Of a DNA stretch of 64,000 bases, positions 60,792 to 64,000 are shown piece by piece (the stretch's first letter is position 1; every line of letters starts with the position of its first letter). The stretch spans positions 62,001 through 126,000 of the forward strand of contig JAKSZU010000217.1 in NCBI GenBank assembly GCA_026018925.1, given 5' to 3'. The notes beneath the pieces were generated by a model, which searched no databases, had not been told where the DNA came from, and saw nothing but the letters and a program-made list of their open reading frames with translations. Position numbers and translations under genes: made by a program. The stretch comes from Tupaia tana. Its lineage: Eukaryota > Chordata > Mammalia > Scandentia > Tupaiidae.

Positions 60792-63700
60792 TGAGGAGAC
60801 AGGAGCAGAGAGAGACAGAGACCTCAGAGACACAGAGACAGAGATAGAAGGCCAGAGGGGCTCCCTACCACACTAGCTTTGCTTGCTGGAGGCTGAATTA
60901 TGAGTAGAAAATCTTCATTTCTCCTCAGCCCTGAAATATCTAGTTCCCAGTATCCATGTGGAATCTTCTCAGAGAATGGCTCAACTCTCCTGCCTGGGAG
61001 AAAGGAGCAGGAGGGCTTATTAACAAAACAAAAGATGGAGCTGTGAGCCAGAGACAAATTCTACCTTTAAAAAAAATCGTAAAAAGGAAAAATTACCAAA
61101 AAATAAAATGAGGAGACAGGAGCAGAGAGAGACAGAGACCTCAGAGACACAGACACAGAGATAGAAGGCCAGAGGGGCTCCCGACCACAAGACCTTTGCT
61201 TGCTGGAAGCTGAATTATGAGTAGAAAATCTTCATTTCTCCTGAGCCCTGAAAATATCTAGTTCCCAATATCCATGTGGAATCTTCTCAGAGAATGGCTC
61301 AACTCTCCTGCCTGGGAGAAAGGAGCAGAAGGGCTTATTAACAACACAAAAGATGGAGCTGAGAGCCAGAGAGAAATTCTTCTTTAAAAAAACGTAAAAA
61401 GGAAAAATTACCAAAAAATAAATGAGGAGACAGGAGCAGGGAGAGACAGAGACTTCAGAGAAACAGAGACAGAGATAGAAGGCCTGAGGGGCTTCCTACC
61501 ACACTAGCTTTGCTTGCTGGAGGCTGAATTATGAGTAGAAAATCTTCATTTCTCCTGAGCCCTGAAATATCTAGTTCCCAGTATCCATGTGGAATATTCT
61601 CAGAGAATGGCTCAACTCTACGGCCTGGGAGAAAGGAGCAGAAGGGCTTATTAACAAAACAAAAGATGGAGCTCAGAGCCAGAGAGAAATTCTACCTTTA
61701 AAAAAATCGTAAAAAGGAAAAATTACCAAAAAAAAATGAGGAGACACGAGCAGAGAGAGACAGAGACCTCAGAGACACAGAGACAGAGATAGAAGGCCAG
61801 AGGGGCTCCCTACCACACTAGCTTTGCTTGCTGGAGGCTGAATTATGAGTAGAAAATCTTCATTTCTCCTCAGCCCTGAAATATCTAGTTCCCAGTATCC
61901 ATGTGGAATCTTCTCAGAGAATGGCTCAACTCTCCTGACTGGGAGAAAGGAGCAGAAGGGCTTATTAACAAAACAAAAGATGGAGCTGAGAGCCAGAGAG
62001 AAATTCTACCTTTAAAAAAATCGTAAAAAGGAAAAATTACCAAAAAAAAAAAATGAGGAGACAGGAGCAGAGAGAGACAGAGACCTCAGAGACACAGAGA
62101 CAGAGATAGAAGGCCAGAGGAGCTCCCGACCACAAGACCTTTGCTTGCTGGAAGCTGAATTATGAGTAGAAAATCTTCATTTCTCCTGAGCCCTGAAATA
62201 TCTAGTTCCCAGTATCCATGTGGAATCTTCTCAGAGAATGGCTCAACTCTCCTGCCTGGGAGAAAGGAGCAGAAGGGCTTATTAACAAAACAAAAGATGG
62301 AGCTGAGAGCCAGAGAGAAATTCTTCTTTAAAAAAACGTAAAAAGTAAAAAATTACCAAAAAAAAAATGAGGATACAGGAGCAGAGAGAGACAGAGACTT
62401 CAGAGACACAGAGACAGAGATAGAAGGCCAGAGGGGCTTCCTACCACACTAGCTTTGCTTGCTGGAGGCTGAATTATGAGTTGAAAATCTTCATTTCTCC
62501 TGAGCCCTGAAATATCTAGTTCCCAGTATCCATGTGGAATATTCTCAGAGAATGGCTCAACTCTACGGCCTGGGAGAAAGGAGCAGAAGGGCTTATTAAC
62601 AAAACTAAAGATGGAGCTGAGAGCAAGAGAGAAATTCTACCTTTAAAAAAATCGTAAAAAGGAAAAATTACCAAAAAAAAAATGAGGAGACAGGAGCAGA
62701 GAGAGACAGAGACCTCAGAGACACAGAGACAGAGATAGAAGGCCAGAGGGGGCTCCCTACCACACTAGCTTTGCTTGCTGGAGGCTGAATTATGAGTAGA
62801 AAATCTTCATTTCTCCTGAGCCCTGAAATATCTAGTTCCCAGTATCCATGCGGAATCTTCTCAGAGAATGGCTCAACTCTCCTGCCTGGGAGAAAGGAGC
62901 AGAAGGGCTTATTAACAAAACTAAAGATGGAGCTGAGAGCCAGAGAGAAATTCTACCTTTAAAAAAATCGTAAAAAGGAAAAATTACCAAAAAAAAAAAA
63001 AATGAGGAGACAGGAGCAGAGAGAGACAGAGACCTCAGAGACACAGAGACAGAGATAGAAGGCCAGAGGAGCTCCCTACCACACGAGCTTTGCTTGCTGG
63101 AGGCTGAATTATGAGTAGAAAATCTTCATTTCTCCTGAGCCCTGAAATATCTAGTTCCCAGTATCCATGTGGAATCTTCTCAGAGAATGGCTCAACTCTC
63201 CTGCCTGGGAGAAAGGAGCAGAAGGGCTTATTAACAAAGCAAAAGATGGAGCTGAGAGCCAGAGAGAAATTCTACCTTTAAAAAAATCGTAAAAAGGAAA
63301 AATTACCAAAAAAAAAAATGAGGAGACAGGAGCAGAGAGAGACAGAGACCTCAGAGACACAGAGACAGAGAGAGAAGGCCAGAGGGGCTCCCGACCACAA
63401 GACCTTTGCTTGCTGGAAGCTGAATTATGAGTAGAAAATCTTCATTTCTCCTGAGACCTGAAATATCTAGTTCCCAGTATCCATGTGAAATCTTCTCAGA
63501 GAATGGCTCAACTCTCCTGCCTGGGAGAAAGGAGCAGAAGGGATTATTAACAAAACAAAAGATGGAGCTGAGAGCCAGAGAGTAATTCTACCTTTAAAAA
63601 ATCGTAAAAAGGAAAAATTATCAAAAAAAAAATGAGGAGACAGGAGCACAGAGAGACAGAGACCTCAGAGACACAGAGACAGAGATAGAAGGCCAGAGGG

Positions 63701-64000
63701 GCTCCCTACCACACTAGCTTTGCTTGCTGGAGGCTGAATTATGGGTAGAAAATCTTCATTTCTCCTGAGCCCTGAAATATCTAGTTCCCAGTATCCATGT
63801 GGAATCTTCTCAGAGAATGGCTCAACTCTCCTGCCTGGGAGAAAGGAGCAGAAGGGCTTATTAACAAAACAAAAGATGGAGCTGAGAGCCAGAGAGAAAT
63901 TCTACCTTTAAAAAAATCGTAAAAATGAAAAATTACCAAAAAAAAAATGAGGAGACAGGAGCAGAGAGAGACAGAGACCTCAGAGACACAGAGACAGAGA
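60792..64000 (+). repeat. 10-monomer cassette std-Cs-Dg-J-Cs-Dt-std-X-Ch-G, fourth occurrence, then the truncated window end
   Basis: Unit starts about 60792, 61110, 61424, 61736, 62054, 62369, 62683, 63002, 63319 and 63633, with a partial unit from 63948. The order follows 53551-56694 at an offset of about 7.24-7.25 kb (23 monomers). Own changes include CAGACACAGAG (61150), GACACGAGC (61743), CATGCGGAATC (62848) and CAGAGAGAGAAGG (63364). The window ends inside a GA-rich block. Confidence 0.86.

Larger units (their letters stand above)
1..64000 (+). repeat. Satellite DNA array, ~315-bp monomer, ~203 copies
   Basis: Every part of the window aligns to one unit of about 315 bp in the same orientation. 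The unit start (TGAGGAGACAGGAG or a close variant) recurs at 31, 344, 659, 974, 1290, 1605, 1923 and so on to 63948. From 31 to 13269 there are 42 units, a mean of 315.2 bp. Length varies by a few bases, mainly in the run of about 7 to 14 A before the unit start, by a 2-bp deletion in the GA-rich block (subtype F) and by a shortened end (TTCTTCTTTAAA) in some C and P units. No foreign insertion, inversion or gap is visible. The family is not one I recognise. Vertebrate, probably mammalian, origin is inferred from strong CpG depletion and general composition. Confidence 0.98.

Noticed and set aside
1..64000. CRISPR array
   Set aside because: Repeats abut each other with no unique spacers, the unit is about 315 bp, and composition is that of a vertebrate satellite.
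1..64000. CENP-B box in the monomer
   Set aside because: No match to the essential TTCG....A..CGGG core was found on either strand in the consensus or in the C, D and X subtypes that carry extra CpGs.

Overview
The whole window is one uninterrupted tandem satellite array. A monomer of about 315 bp is repeated head to tail in a single orientation from base 1 to base 64000, about 203 copies in all. The window starts and ends inside a monomer, so the array is longer than 64 kb and neither edge is visible. I found no protein-coding gene, RNA gene, transposon insertion, unique spacer or inverted segment.

The monomer (plus strand, starting at TGAGGAGACAGGAG) has three parts: a 70-bp GA-rich block of degenerate GAGACA/CAGAGA units, a 190-bp mixed-sequence core, and an A-tract-rich end (TTTAAAAAAATCGT, then AAAAAGGAAAAATTACC, then a run of about 7 to 14 A). 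By hand count the consensus is about 42% GC with one CpG per 315 bp, roughly 0.08 of expectation. That fits a CpG-methylating vertebrate genome, most likely mammalian, in heterochromatin (pericentromeric, centromeric or subtelomeric). I do not recognise the satellite family and cannot name the species.

Monomers fall into subtypes marked by linked variants. B: GGATGAATTCTGAG, CTCTTGAG, CTCAAATCTCC, one A lost in ACAAAGATGG. T: AAGGCTAGAG. Q: ATCTCAG and/or CTCTCATGCC, often GAGAGGCAG. F: 2-bp deletion giving ACACAGAGAGAGAT, usually with GAGACAAATT. C: CTCCCGACCACAAGAC plus GGAAGCTG, with a GAGAGTAATT end (Ch) or a short TTCTTCTTTAAA end (Cs). D: GGAATATTCTC and CTACGGCC (Dg with GCAGGGAG and GGCCTGAG; Dt with GAGTTGAAAA). 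J: CTCCTCAGCC. X: ACACGAGC, GGATGCTG, ACAAAGCAAAAG. G: GAGCACAGAG and TTATGGGTAG or TTATGTGTAG. K: GATTATGG, GAGAAAAAGCAG, GAGCTAGAG. L: GCTTTCTGG and CAGTTCTCC. V: GGCTACC, AGCCTTGC, GAGTAAAAATC. P: GCTGTAGG with the short end. 'Std' means close to consensus.

Layout: 1-10.7 kb holds the most diverged monomers, with 11- and 15/16-monomer duplications. 10.7-13.2 kb is a short 3-monomer periodicity. 13.2-14.5 kb repeats the start of the window. 14.5-25 kb contains an 11-monomer higher-order repeat (3.46 kb) in two copies. 25-31.8 kb has 5- and 14-monomer duplications. 31.7-43 kb is an 18-monomer repeat (5.67 kb) in two copies. 40.5-53.1 kb is a 20-monomer repeat (6.3 kb) in two copies that overlaps the second 18-monomer copy. 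53.5-64 kb is made of rearranged pieces of those units with internal deletions. Several chimeric monomers mark unequal-crossover junctions. The biology visible here is satellite evolution: amplification, homogenisation and out-of-register recombination. I see no gene system.
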